Shown here one piece after another: positions 1 to 12,338 of a stretch of 64,000 nt of DNA. Both the position numbers and the translations under genes were made by a program. A model generated the notes under the pieces. That model ran no database searches. It saw nothing but the letters and a program-made list of their open reading frames with translations, and was not told the origin of the DNA. Each line of letters begins with the position of its first letter. The stretch's first letter is position 1. This stretch comes from Tetrahymena thermophila SB210 (taxonomy: Eukaryota > Ciliophora > Oligohymenophorea > Hymenostomatida > Tetrahymenidae). Location: positions 1,178,001 through 1,242,000 of the forward strand of contig NW_002476512.1 of NCBI RefSeq assembly GCF_000189635.1, in the 5' to 3' direction.

Positions 1-515
1 TATTTTAAATAATAATTTTAATATCAAAATTCAGATATTAATTTATGGAACACTATAATTTTGTTAAATATGATTTGGATATTTTTAAGTATTTGATTAT
101 CTATCAACTTAAATAGTTTTGAGAAAAATTGTAAGATATTTGAAGTGCTAAAAAAAGGATATTTGCATAAATTATCAATTATTTGTATAAATCTTTTACA
201 ACTTTTACGAATAAAAATTGGTTGAAATGAATGCCTGAAAAATTTTCTGCTATATACCTATTGTGATATATTAGCTAAAAGACATTTAAATCCTTTTAAG
301 CTATGAATTTGTTTAACAAAAATTTTTGAGATAAATTGCAATTGAATATTGAATCTAATATTATTTATAGGATTGTAATTTGTTATGATACAGACAGACA
401 GATTTCATAAATTTATAAAATAATAAAACAAATTGTTAAATCAATCAATGAATTATATAAAATGTATTTTTTTCAATTAAACATATAATTTTTTGCTAAA
501 CCATAAATTAATCAA
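1..515. other. gene-free A/T-rich DNA, window start
   Basis: About 80% A/T with homopolymer runs and no sustained coding pattern on either strand under the ciliate code. It lies 3' of the macro-domain gene and presumably holds its 3' UTR. Nothing else is seen. Confidence 0.6.
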
Positions 516-548
516 TCAATCAGAGCTTTCTGCAGGATTGATTGATTA
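509..548. repeat. 13-bp inverted repeat over the macro gene stop codon
   Basis: Arms at 509-521 and 536-548 are perfect reverse complements built from the tetranucleotide ATCA/TGAT, with a 14-nt loop. The left arm contains the TGA stop of the minus-strand macro gene (516-518), so the hairpin would form at the end of the reading frame in the mRNA. It may be only a by-product of the simple repeat. Confidence 0.55.
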
Positions 549-1337
549 CTTAGTCTCATCAACATTATTTTATTCTTAATTCAAAAGAGGTTCTTTAAGA
601 TTAGTTTATATTTCATTTTCTAGTTTTGATCCTTATAAAGCATCGCTGTAATCAGATTATACCTTTTCCGTTCTCACACCTGCTTCTTATCTTAAAAAGT
701 CCTCAAATAATTGAACGGTCTAGCGCTCCTTATGCACAAATTTGATGGTTTTGATTTTACTTTAGCCTTGATATTTAGTTGCATATTCGTGAATTGCTTT
801 CATCATAGCTTGTGCAGTAATTTATTTTGGAATACCAAATAATTAGGCTGCTATATCAGTGAAAATGATTGAAGTAATGTTGTTCTTATTTGCTTCTTCT
901 AAAATTTTAGAAAATCCTTATTACAAAATCTCCATTTCTCTATGTCTACCACCTCTCCAAAGAGGAACAGAAATATGGAAAACTGATTAGACATTACGCA
1001 AGCAGCCAGGTCCTGTAAGAATTATTTCTCCATTCAATAGAGGTTCTTGTGCAGCAGCTCCTCTCTTCTCTGCAACTACTTTATTCAAAGAGTCGGTCAT
1101 TGCAGGAGTCAAGAAGGAATTAGAACGGTTTCTAACATAATTATCTGTACCAGAAACCAATGCGTCTGCAGTTTCCTTTGTAATATCTCCTACTTTAACG
1201 ATAAAATAGATTTCTTTGAACTCCATTTCAAAATCAACTGGTTGAGCTACATTTTAATTGTCATTTTTATCTTTATTTCTTGGTGGCTTTTTACCAACAC
1301 TTTCGTTTTCCTTTTCTGGGCAACAGCAATTTCCCAT
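516..1337 (-). CDS. macro-domain protein with N-terminal acylation motif
   Basis: Single-exon gene of 273 aa, ending at TGA 516-518 and read through many TAA/TAG as Gln. The first in-frame Met gives the N-terminus MGNCCCPEKEN, a classic N-myristoylation signal (Gly2) followed by a palmitoylatable Cys cluster, so membrane anchoring is likely. From about residue 43 the sequence matches a macro domain: GDITKETADALV (residues 50-61), the strand HISVPLWRGG, and late in the domain FTDIAAQLFGIPKQ, the counterpart of the phosphate-loop strand. The usual ADP-ribose-contacting NAAN after the first strand is replaced by SGTD, and the glycine-rich GGGVAG-type loop is not recognisable. It may therefore bind ADP-ribose weakly or have lost hydrolase activity. 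The tail after about residue 215 is Gln/Asn/Glu-rich and probably disordered. The internal Met at codon 38 is a poorer start because it would discard the acylation motif. Confidence 0.82.
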
Positions 1338-2831
1338 GAGTGTGTGTGTGCGTATGTATGAATATATATGTGCTTTTAAATAGAATTTTATCCTAACTAA
1401 ATTTTTCGATGTTACTTTTGAAGAAATTTTTAATATCCTTCTTTTTGATTAAAATTTTCAATATTATTTCTAATGGTGATTTGTAAATAAATGATTATCA
1501 TAATAACTCCAGCAAAAATTCAATATTTATTATCAAATATAAAAGATCCTAATTATATTTGAAAGTAAATTAATTAATTGAATTGAAATTTAATTACCCT
1601 TTAAACAAGCAAACAAACAATCAAACAAAATAAATAAATATTCGGTGAGCAGATGCATAATCAAAATGTATTAGATAATATATATCCCTACGAATTATTC
1701 TTCTAGGTTGTTGTCTAAATGGATGACTTCTTATTTGTCTTTTTTATTTAAACAATAGATAAACCTTAAAGATATTTAATTTACTGATAGTTAAAATTCG
1801 CGTTTATGATTTTCTTCTCAACAAGCTTAACTTTTTTTGGTATTTTATGAACTCGATATGATATAATTATTAAATTTTTGATTGCATAAAATAGCCAAAA
1901 AAAAATATCAATCAGAAAACTAATTTAAAAAATAGAAAAATTAATTTTATTTAATCTTAAATTGTAAAAATGTCTTTTTTCAATAAATTATTCATAAAAT
2001 AACTTCTTAAATATTTTTAGATTAATTTAAAGCTATAATTTACCAAATATAAATTCATATACTACCTACCACTTTATAGCTTTTCTGATATAAATTATTT
2101 TAAGAAAAATATATTTAAATCCAATAAATAAATACATGGTTATTTATTATTTTTATTTGATTACATTTTTATAGAATATTTTTAGCTTCCATTTAATTAA
2201 GTAGATAGAATTAATTTAATGGATAAATTATATCTATACTTTGTTTTAAATGTGTTGAAATATTAATTAAAATTTTAATTATCTTTTTGCTAATTCCGAA
2301 TTTCATTCTTATTACAAAAACTCTATTTTAATACCAAATTAACCAAATAACATAAGAATAAATTTGCTCAAATTTTTAAAATTTAAGCTATTATGTATTT
2401 ATTTCTTGTATTATTTATTTTATTAGAAAATTGAAATTTTTATAAATTTTATGAATTTATTAACAAATATTTTATTGTTCTAAGTAGTTAAAATATTTTA
2501 AATAAATACACTAAAAATGTATATACTCATAAATCTATTATAAATTTAAAAATATTTAATTTAATTTGATTTTTTATTTAAGGAAACTTTATGTTTAAAT
2601 ATCTATCTTTTAATTTACTTTAAAAAAAATTAATAGATATTTTATTAAAATTTTAATTTGAACTTATTTATTTTATCATCAATAATATTCTTAATATCTA
2701 AACAGATTAAAAACTTATTGAAAATATAAATAATTATAATTATATTTTATTGATTTTTTAATTTAACAAATATTTTTTAATTATTTTAACCTAATTTTAA
2801 TTGTTAATTATTTATTTTTTTTGCTCATTTT

Positions 2832-3930
2832 TTCCTTCTAAATAACTAATTGATTTAGAAAAGTGCACTTAATCTCAAATTTTGTACTTGATCTTTAGTA
2901 TAATAGTTTATATGTTTTGGATTGTAATATTTTTAAATATTAAAATGAAATTAAAACAAAAGAATTAACTCTTTTAATTTATTTATTTATTTTTAACTTT
3001 TTACTTTTTATATTTATTTATTTTTGTTTTTTTTTATTCTGCTTGTGTTTGTTTTTTTATATTTATTTTTTGTTTTTATGTTTGATAATTTAACTTATTT
3101 TTTCATTTTTTTTTATCATTAATTCATTCATTTCTTATTATTTCATATATTCTTCATTTTTTCCTACTAAATAACTAATAAATATATTTTTTTTCTTCAT
3201 TATTTAAAAAGCTATAATGCTATTGGTGATGGAAGTACATCAAGCTTACTCTATACTTTAGGAAAATGCACTAATCAATCTCTCATATTTGGTACTTGAT
3301 CTTAAGGAAAAACAGTTTATTTGTTTTGGATTGTGATATTTTTAATATAAAAATGAATTTAAAACAATATAACTAACTAACTCTTTTAATTTATTTATTA
3401 GTCTTTTATTTGATTTATTTTTTTTTTTATTAATTTATGTAATTTTTTCATTTTCAACTTTTGCTTTTATTATTAATTAAGTAATTCATTTCTAATTATT
3501 TCATATATTTTCTTAATTTATTCCTTCTAACTTACTGATTAAATACATTTTTTCTTCATTATTTAAATAGTGGAAATTAAATTGGTGCAATTAATACATC
3601 AGAATTTGGTTCTGGTTTAGGAAAGTGCACTAATCTCTCAAATTTGACACTTCATATTTCGTAAAAACAGTTTATTTGTTTTGAAATATCATATTTTTGA
3701 ATATAAAAAGGAGTTCAAAACAATTTTAATAACTCTGTTAATTTATTTATTAGCTTTTTACATGATTTATATTTCTTTTTTTTTATTCTACTTTTTTTTA
3801 TACATATTTCTTTGTTTGTTTTTATGTTAATTTAACTTATTTTTTATTTTCAACTTTTGCTTTTATTATTAGTTAAGTAATTCATTTCTTATTATTTGAT
3901 ATTTTTTCTTCATTTTTCCTTCTAACTAAC
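2832..3930. repeat. three degenerate tandem copies of a ~330-395 bp unit
   Basis: Each unit begins with a TTCCTNCTAA-type block (2832, 3161, 3521; the next boundary is near 3916). A unit then carries a GGAAARTGCACTWATC-like core (near 2858, 3260, 3620), an AACAGTTTATTTGTTTTG-like block, an ACTCTTTTAATTTATTTATT block, a T-rich stretch, and AATTCATTTCTTATTATTTCATAT. Unit lengths are about 329, 360 and 395 bp, with indels mainly in T-runs. No open frame is shared by the copies, so this looks like a non-coding tandem repeat. Confidence 0.7.
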
Positions 3931-4439
3931 TAATAGAATATCTTATTTTAAATTTACAATTAATTTAGAGCATCAATCAATTCTATTATTATATTAAAAA
4001 ATAGACATTTAAATATTATATTAATAATAATTGATGATTTTATAATTTTAAAGGAGAAACAAGGATATTAATTCACCACCATCACTTTCTTGCAGCTCTT
4101 TCAATTTTTCAAAACATATATTGATATCTTTCTGAATGTTCATAAATTTAATTCCTGCTTTTAAAGTTATTTTGTAATTTCATAAAGAAGAGAAAGAATA
4201 TTTTTCAAACTACTCAAAATATTCAATTAGTTATTTCAAATTAGGAGAGCTATTTTCATCTAATAATTGATAAAGAATCTATAAAACTTATAGAAATAAT
4301 TAGAGTAAAATGCCATTTCGATTTATAATAAGTGAAATTAAATGTTTTGATTTCATTAAGATAATATACAAGCTTATTGGAGATTATTTAAATTTTAATT
4401 AAAAAAAATTTTCAAAGATTTCATCAATTTCTCAACAAA

Positions 4440-5415
4440 AAATTTACTAACTAAGATTTTCAATTTTAAATTATTTTTTTTTAAGTTAAACATTTGTCTA
4501 AATTTCTTTTAATTAAATAATCATTAGTATAACCTATTCCAAAATTAAAAAGGCATTTAACTCTATATTAACCTTTTTTTTGAAAAATCAAATAATAAAT
4601 ATTTAAATTTATTTTAATTAACACTAAATGTAGTAATTTATGAAGAATTTAAATTAATTTCTAGCTTTAAATTTTAAATTATTTTAATTAAATTTTTAAA
4701 TTTAAATATTTTTGTGTAAAATTATTAAAAATTGAAAAAAATATTTACTTTATTATGCCTTCAATTATATAAAATTAAAAAAGTTCAAAAAATAAATTAA
4801 ATTTATCATAATTAACACGAAATTAAAAAAATATCAAGAATTTAATTAAATTAATTAGAAGATTTATTTTTAATTATTTTAAATAATTCGTTAAATTAAA
4901 ATATTTTTGTGCACAATTAATAAAAAATATTTAATTTATTATTCTAATTATTTTCAACCTAAATTATTAAATTGTTAAGAATTTATATAAATTCTAAAGA
5001 TTTATTTTATATTACTTTCCTAAATTAAAATTTTTTTTTAAAATGAATAAAATGTTTATAACAAATGTAGAAATTAATTTAAAAAAATTAAAATAATCAA
5101 TAGTAAAAAAATTAAATTCATTAATTTTAATCCTAAGTTCAGAAAACTATAGAGAATTTAATTAAATAAATCCTTAGAGTTTTATTTTAAATTATTTTAA
5201 TAAAATCATTATATTAAAATATTATAGTGCTAAATTAATATATAATACTCTTTATATAATTTTTTATCTTATGAGCAGATCATACTTCAATTAATAATTA
5301 CTAATCCTAAATTCAGAAAATTATAAAAAATTTATTTGGATTTTATTTTAAATTATTTTAATTAATCTGTTAAATAAATTTTTGTGCAAATTAATTTTAA
5401 ACATGCCAAAAATAA
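4440..5415. repeat. degenerate ~130-195 bp tandem repeats
   Basis: A recurring block of the form TTTTAAATTATTTTAATTA followed about 25-30 nt later by ATATTTTTGTGCAAAATTA is seen near 4465 (partial), 4672, 4867, 5001 (diverged), 5181 and 5341. Spacing is uneven. The very A/T-rich composition makes boundaries uncertain, but the repeated GTGCAAATT-type marker argues against chance. Confidence 0.5.
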
Positions 5416-8144
5416 AAATGAATTTACTACGTCTAATATATATATGACTTTAATTTTTAGAGCAATTGAGTAACAAAACTTCTGTAATATTTTGTTATTT
5501 AAATTAAAAAACCCTAAAGATAAATACAAATAAACACCCAATTTTAGAATGTTTTGATTAAAAGTGATCCTATAAAAAGCTAAATAAATACTAGATATTA
5601 AATAGAATTAGCTTTGACTTAAGATGTTAAAGAATATATCTTATTATACTTACTTACTTAATGATTTTAAAAATCAGATAAGACAAATAAATCATTTACC
5701 TCAGTAAATTTACTTATTTAACTTTAAAAAAATTCATATATATATTTCGCATTCACTTTGTTTAAATGTAATTTATTTAATATTGTGGCATATCTTTTAA
5801 AGTAATTCTAACATAAAGTAATTCTCATTTTAAAATAACTATCTAAATAAATTGCAATTTTAAACTAATGTTTTCTGAAAAGTTCACTCTAAGAATTGTA
5901 CATAGCGTAGTTTATATCTTTTAATTAAAATATGTTAATCGGAATGTATTAGCAATATTTTTACTAATTAATAAGATAAAGATGAAATAAATGTTAGCTA
6001 TTTTTGTTATCTGAAGAGTTTAAATGTTCGATAATTTTATAAAAATAATATGTACTCTCTTTTTAAACATGGTTTAGTAAAAATAAGTAAAAAATATTTT
6101 ATTATCGATTAATTAATTGAGTAGATTTTAATCTTAAAAAAAAAGCATATTCCATATTTATTTTTAAGAGATAAAAATATTAGAAGTCATTCATTAAAAG
6201 CAAAATTTAATCCAATACAAATTTAAGTTATTTGCTTAATTAAAAACCCCCACCATTAATTTTTGTAGGAGTAAATCTATATCAAAAAAAAATGAAAAAC
6301 TATTTTTGGATAAAACTATAATTTTTTTTGCTTTTCAAATACAAATAAAAAATATTTTACATACTTTTAGAAATTGTCACTCAAAGATTAGGAAATTTCA
6401 TTTAAATATCAATAAATGAAAAAATCTGTAAAAAATAGGAAGAAATTTGAAAATAATTAGCACAAAATTAAAAAATTATTTCAAAAATAAATAATTGATT
6501 TAATGTGACGTAAAACTCAAAAAATACTAAAAAAATATTATAAATATTCAAAGTTTTTAAATAATTATATTTATTGAGGATATTTTTTACAAAATTAAAA
6601 ATTTAAGAAAATATTCAGCTTTAAAGTCAATTTGAATTCCATAAAATCTTAATTTTATTTATTTTCTAATAAGCATTTTATTTCTTTTCTTACAAATTTA
6701 CTATTTTATAATAGAATTCTTCAATATTTCAATTTATATTTTCGTTATCATTGCATGCATACACGATGACATGATTTTTTTAAGCTTACATTGAAGTGTA
6801 ATTAAGGAAATGCTATCAAAAATGATAATACTATATTGATAGATTAAATATGCAAAAAATTATTAGAAAATGAAAATTTAAAACAAATAATACTTAATTT
6901 TTTGATTTGAATAGACAAATATTAGTGAAAACAGCCTTAATCTAAAAGTAAAATTAACAATATCAAATTTAAATTTTTCATTAGAAAAAATAAACTAAGA
7001 AATAATATTTAGTCATAACAAAAATAAATAAATAAATAAATGAATGAATGTGAAGTTTCTATTTTAATTTGCTGAAATTTCTTGTTTGAAAATTAAAAGA
7101 ATCAAATTTTTTTTCTTTAGTTTACATTCAAACAAAAAATTTTTTAATCAATCAAAATTTGTATTAATCTAAGAAAAAAATGAATAAAAACAAAAATAAA
7201 TTTGAGTATTTTAATACTCACTTTCAATCAATTTATAACACCCATTTACAATATTTAAATATTGATAAATCAACATAAAATAATAAGAAATATTTTATAT
7301 GTAAAATATATTTTAAAATGGATATTTTTAATTACATTCTTTATTTATGTAACACCATACGTAATACATATTTCTATTTTAGATATTTTTTTGATAAATT
7401 CTATTAATTTACTTACTATATTTTTTTTAAAAACTAAGTAATTAATTTGTGATAAATTTTTTATTATCACATAAGAGTTCCTTTAAAAAGTAAATTAGAG
7501 GCGCTCAACTATATACCTAACTACATACCTATATTCGTATATATATATTTTTTTTAAAGCTTTATAGAATTGTTAAGGCGAAATTTCATTAATAATTTAG
7601 TTTTATGTTTAAACAGAAATTTGAAATTTTTGACTGAGAAGAGTTTTTTGTAAGATCAAAATTGTATATAAGAAATATTAATGTACATAAATATAAAAAA
7701 CATTTGAAATAAGATTTTTAATTAGTATTTATAATGAATAAGATTGGTCTGCGTGTTAATAATGTGGAACAAAAAATATTGTTTTATAATTATTATCATC
7801 ACTAAATGGATAGCTATTTAATTTTTAGAAATAATAATTTGGTTTTTGAGATATTACTTAAAGGAGACTATAAATATATAGTCTAGCTAACAAACTACTA
7901 TCTCAATAGATAGATTTTTATTTTTCAGATTAATTTTGTTATTATAGTTATTATATAGTAATTAATATATGAAGTTCATTTCTTTTAATTGTTTCTTGGC
8001 AAAATGATAATTATTTAGTATAAATATTTTAATATTACTTTTGTCTTGTATTTATTTGTTTTTTTTGATAGTTACATTACACTATTTTATTTTATGTAAG
8101 CTGCTTTCTAGTAAAACAAGATATTTATTTTAGAAAAATCAAGA

Positions 8145-9500
8145 TCAAGCAAATAGATTCTTTAAATATTCATTTTCAAATTTACCGCTAGGATCGTATT
8201 ATTTTCTAAGTTGCTTAAAGGTATTCCATTTGGGTAAGTTGGCTTCAAAATCAAAGATTTCTTTTATGAAATGCTTGCCGAGATGAGGAACGCCTTGGAA
8301 CTTTGCTAAGATAATTTATAATTCCTTCATCATTTCAAGTGATCCTTTGATGAAACTTCCGTCCTTGGCAAGATATACTAAGAATCCAACCCAGCATACT
8401 CTTCTATTATATGATCCAGAAAGATAGGCTTCGGAGGCGCCAGTGCAACGCAATATGAATGGATAGTGAGGCTTGTGCTCAGATTTTCTGTACCAGTCTC
8501 TAAGAGCGTGGAGGACTTCAGTAATCTACTCGAAGGGGACTGCTATTTCACAATTAATTTAAGGAACTGGAATACCTTTGCAAAAAACTTAATAGATATC
8601 TCCAACTACATTAGTAACACTCTTAAAACGTTGGACTGTTTCAAATTAACGACCTTCAAATTTATCATCGCAAGTCTCATAAGACATCTTTAAAATAATT
8701 TAATCAATTGCTTCGTTCAATTAGTTGTCAGTCTATTAGCTAATTTAAGTTAATTCCCTGTTATTTTGGAAGTAAAGTTCTTATTCTTCTTCGCTTGCTT
8801 TATTTACATCCCAAATATGGACATCATCGCTTTCAGGGAACCACCAGGCTTTTGCATAATCAGACTTTTCATTCATTTATGAATATACGCTGCAGAGAGT
8901 GTCGAAATTTGTTGTGATTTTTTTGCAAGTCAAAATTTCCATAGGGATGGTGCGGAATGTGACTTCAACTACAACACCAAGACTTCCGTAGTGCATTAAG
9001 AAAGCGCCAAAATGCTCACTTTTTCTGTCTAAATTTAAAATCTCTCCATCTGCAGTTATTACTTTTAATCTTTCAATAGTGTCACCCAATGTTGCTTACT
9101 TCATACCTTGACCATGAGTACCAGTTGCTATAGCTCCAGCGAGAGTTTAAATACCAATAACACCAGGGCTGGAGGGAAGCATTTTGTTCTACTTAATTAA
9201 ATAGCTGAATACTTCTTGTAAAGCTGAACCAGCTCTGAAAGTTACAGTATCATCAGTCTCAGAAATAAATCCTCTATAGTTTTCCAAAGTCATTAAAACA
9301 TGATCTTATTGATCTACCCTGTTCAAAGGCTCGTATGAAAGACCGCTTCCGATCATACGAATCTTAATATTAGGTGTCTTGAGAATATCTATGATTTCTT
9401 CCTCACTTCTAGGAGAAACAATCTAGTTATGGTTAGCGAGTAAATTGGTACCGCTCCAGTTGTAAACTCCTTTTTTTGATCTGTCAAAAGTTCCGAACAT
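8145..9500 (-). CDS. FAD-linked sugar-1,4-lactone oxidase/dehydrogenase
   Basis: Intron-free gene, 451 aa, ending at TGA 8145-8147. It belongs to the vanillyl-alcohol-oxidase flavoprotein family, aldonolactone oxidase branch (L-gulono-, L-galactono- or D-arabinono-1,4-lactone enzymes of ascorbate-type pathways). In order: N-terminal NWSGTN segment (about residues 14-19), PP-loop IRMIGSGLSYEP (47-58), FAD-binding GVIGIQTLAGAIATGTHGQG, the TADGEILNL and GSLGVVVEVTFRTIP strands, and a C-terminal cap ending with VPHLGKHF (His406) and the YDPSGKFENEYL signature. Length fits the family (about 440-520 aa). Two substitutions matter. The His of GxGHS that covalently holds FAD in animal and fungal enzymes is Leu here, as in plant galactonolactone dehydrogenase, suggesting non-covalent FAD. 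The usual Trp in the C-terminal HW(A/G)K is Leu. No signal peptide is obvious. Confidence 0.88.
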
Positions 9501-12338
9501 TCTTTTTACTATTAATTTTGTGTTTTAGATATAAGAGATGGTTTTTGTTCTGCTAAAATGTCAAGTATTTATTTATTTATTTATTTATTGCTTTGTGTTT
9601 GTGTTTTCAAATTTGCTAAATTATTATTTACAAGATTTTTTATATTTATTTATTAATTAGTTAATTAATAGGTTTTAATAGTTAATTTTTTTTTTTTGGT
9701 ATTAAAAGATCTTTATTAAATTATTGTAATTATATGGATTGTTCTACCAATAAAATCAGCTTTTGAAGTTAATAGTTATTCATAATATAATGAATAATAT
9801 AAACTGGATAGTGTAATTACAAATGATTCGAGAATAATTCTGTAAGTACAAATTAAATGCATTTTGAATTTTTCATTATATTGAAAATTTTACTTTTTCT
9901 TTTAATTTTATTAATCTCTCTTAAACAAACAAACAAACAAACAAGATAAAAGTATTAACAAATTAATAGTCTAATTATAGATTCTTTACCAAGTTAAATT
10001 CTAAATTTTATGGAATCAGAAATTTTTAATTTTCTATTTTACAAACAAATTAAGTGCCATTAAACTTATATTTTTTTAGTAAATCAGTTTACACAAGCCT
10101 TCTTAGCTTAATTATGTAATGCCATTTAATTCTGAAGCATGACAATAACAGTCGTATTTATAAAAGTGTATTATAAGCTATTACACTCTTCCATTATATA
10201 AGAATAAATACAAATATTTAGTGTAGCATCACGAACGAAGACAATAAAAACTATATTTGAATTCAAAAGAATATAAACAAAAATAAAAATGGATTAAAAA
10301 ACTAAAAAAACAAGCAAGCAAACAAACAAACAAACAAACAAACAAACAAACAAACAAACAAACAAACAAATAGCTAACAAGCAAGCAAGAAATTCTGTTT
10401 TACAACTAGTTTATTTTAAGAATGTAAAAAATAAAGCATATTAATGTAAATTTCACAAATAGTATGACTTAATATATGATTAAGATTTTCCTTTGAAATA
10501 TTCTTTAATGTCTTATTAATGACGGACGATTACTAAATTTAAAGGGTATAAATAACAAAAGAGCATAATTTTTTAATTCATTCTTAAAAACAAAGAGTTT
10601 TAATTATTTTTTTTTGGTATATGTAATGTTTTTAACAATTAAATATTAAAAACAGGCAAGCTGTTTAGATTTCAAAATATTTTATTGTTTTAAATTCAGA
10701 AAAATATTTTTCATAAACAAGATATTATTTTTAAAATAATTCAAATTAAAGATAGATTGCCTGAAATAAAAGAAGGAAACTGTAATTTAAATTTTCTAGA
10801 AAAAATTTATATATAAGAATAATCATTTGAAGGAATGCTTTTTGTTTAATAAATATATTTACTATTTAATATTAGTTATTTTGGCATTTACGCCTTAGGT
10901 CTATATCATTAATAATCAAATTATTTAATAATAAATAAGTCATGTGCCATTAGACTTTAAACTATTGTAATTTAGATTTTTTTTAAAGTAAACAATTAAT
11001 AGTGGTCCTATTAGCTAAATCGCTTTTATTTTAATTAAAGATACCCATAGTTATATAAAATTCAAATTCTAAGTATTTGAAATTCTTTATATATCTTTCA
11101 AAATAGATTTTTCTGTTTTACTTTTATCTAAAAACATTAGAAAATTGAAAAATAAATTATTCATTACTTTATTGATTACGAGTAAACATATTTTCTAGAA
11201 ATTTTTTAGAGCAAATATTCATCTTTATAAATAAATCAACCGAAAAATATAATTGCTGAGGATAAATGTAAAGGAAAATACTTTCATACTTACATACTTT
11301 TGATATATTCATTTGTATTATATTCTATTTTGAAATTCATATTATTTTAAAAGTAGATCATATTTTTTGATGTCATCCTAATTATTAGTTAATAATTGTT
11401 TTAATTATTGATTAATAGTTAATTAATTCTGATGCTATAAGCATTAATAATACAATTTAATTCAAAAAAGTATGGATAATAAATATAATTACTCTAAATA
11501 TATTTTTGTAAAAAGGAAAAGTTAAGAATATTGATTATCTGTCTGTCTCAAAAATAATTAAGCTATAAAAAAGCTAACAAATCAACCTTTTTATTTATTA
11601 GCATTTAATATAATCTACAAATGAATTAAATTAATTAAGTATTTATTTATAATTGTACAAATCTTATAAAAATACTAACAATAAAAACAATACTTATAAA
11701 ATTCTATAAAAATATTATAGAAAAGTTTAAAAAATATTAAAAAGAGATGCAATTGATATTTTAATCATCTAATTTAAACTTATCACAATCTATTTATAGA
11801 TTTTTTTATTTATTTATTTATTTACTTTGATATAAAATAAGAGTAATTCTAAATAATTATGATCAATTCAAATATTAAGATTAGTTTTGATTTCACTTTA
11901 AAGTAGAAGTTTCTATGTTAAATTTTATATTAAAATGAAAAAAAAATTTTCTTAGAGTCTTACAACTTAAAGTAAAATAAATTGTTATAAAATTAAACTA
12001 AAGCAAAGAATTTTCTATTTTTTAAGTAAATCTAATGAAAAATTTGAAGCTTCTGAAAAAATAGCATTATTTCTTAGTTATAAATTTGATACTAGCCTTT
12101 TTTCAAGAAACTGCTATTTTTTAAAGATAATGCAATCCTTCAAAAATTAAACTAATAAAATATATTTATTTTTTATAGGAAATTTTATTCAAATTGATTT
12201 ATTTTAATTGAATTTTTTTTAATTGGAAAGGGTATTAAAATGTATAGGGTATAAAACAAATTGTAAATATAAAAGCAGTAAATATATAAGTAAATTGAAA
12301 AGATATTTTTTTATATGAGTGAATGAATGAATAATCAA
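9501..12338. other. intergenic region with CAAA repeat
   Basis: About 2.8 kb of A/T-rich DNA between the oxidase start and the 3' end of the first channel gene. It contains an ATTT-repeat tract just upstream of the oxidase (about 9566-9592), a short CAAA run near 9925-9942 and the longer CAAA array at 10309-10375. No credible exon is seen on either strand. Confidence 0.6.
10309..10392. repeat. (CAAA)n microsatellite
   Basis: About 15 near-perfect CAAA units (10309-10373) flanked on both sides by CAAG units, giving a CAAG-CAAA-CAAG sandwich. Likely polymorphic; no coding link is seen. Confidence 0.9.

Larger units (their letters stand above)
1338..8144. other. long gene-free region with degenerate repeats
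   Basis: Almost 7 kb without a credible exon on either strand: no conserved motifs, and base composition stays at intergenic levels. Two degenerate tandem arrays (2832-3930 and 4440-5415) are listed separately. A short GT/TG run at about 1340-1360 lies just upstream of the macro gene start. The remainder is A/T homopolymer and TTTA/AATT-type sequence. The first few hundred bases presumably carry the macro gene promoter, and the last few hundred the 3' UTR of the oxidase gene. Confidence 0.6.
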
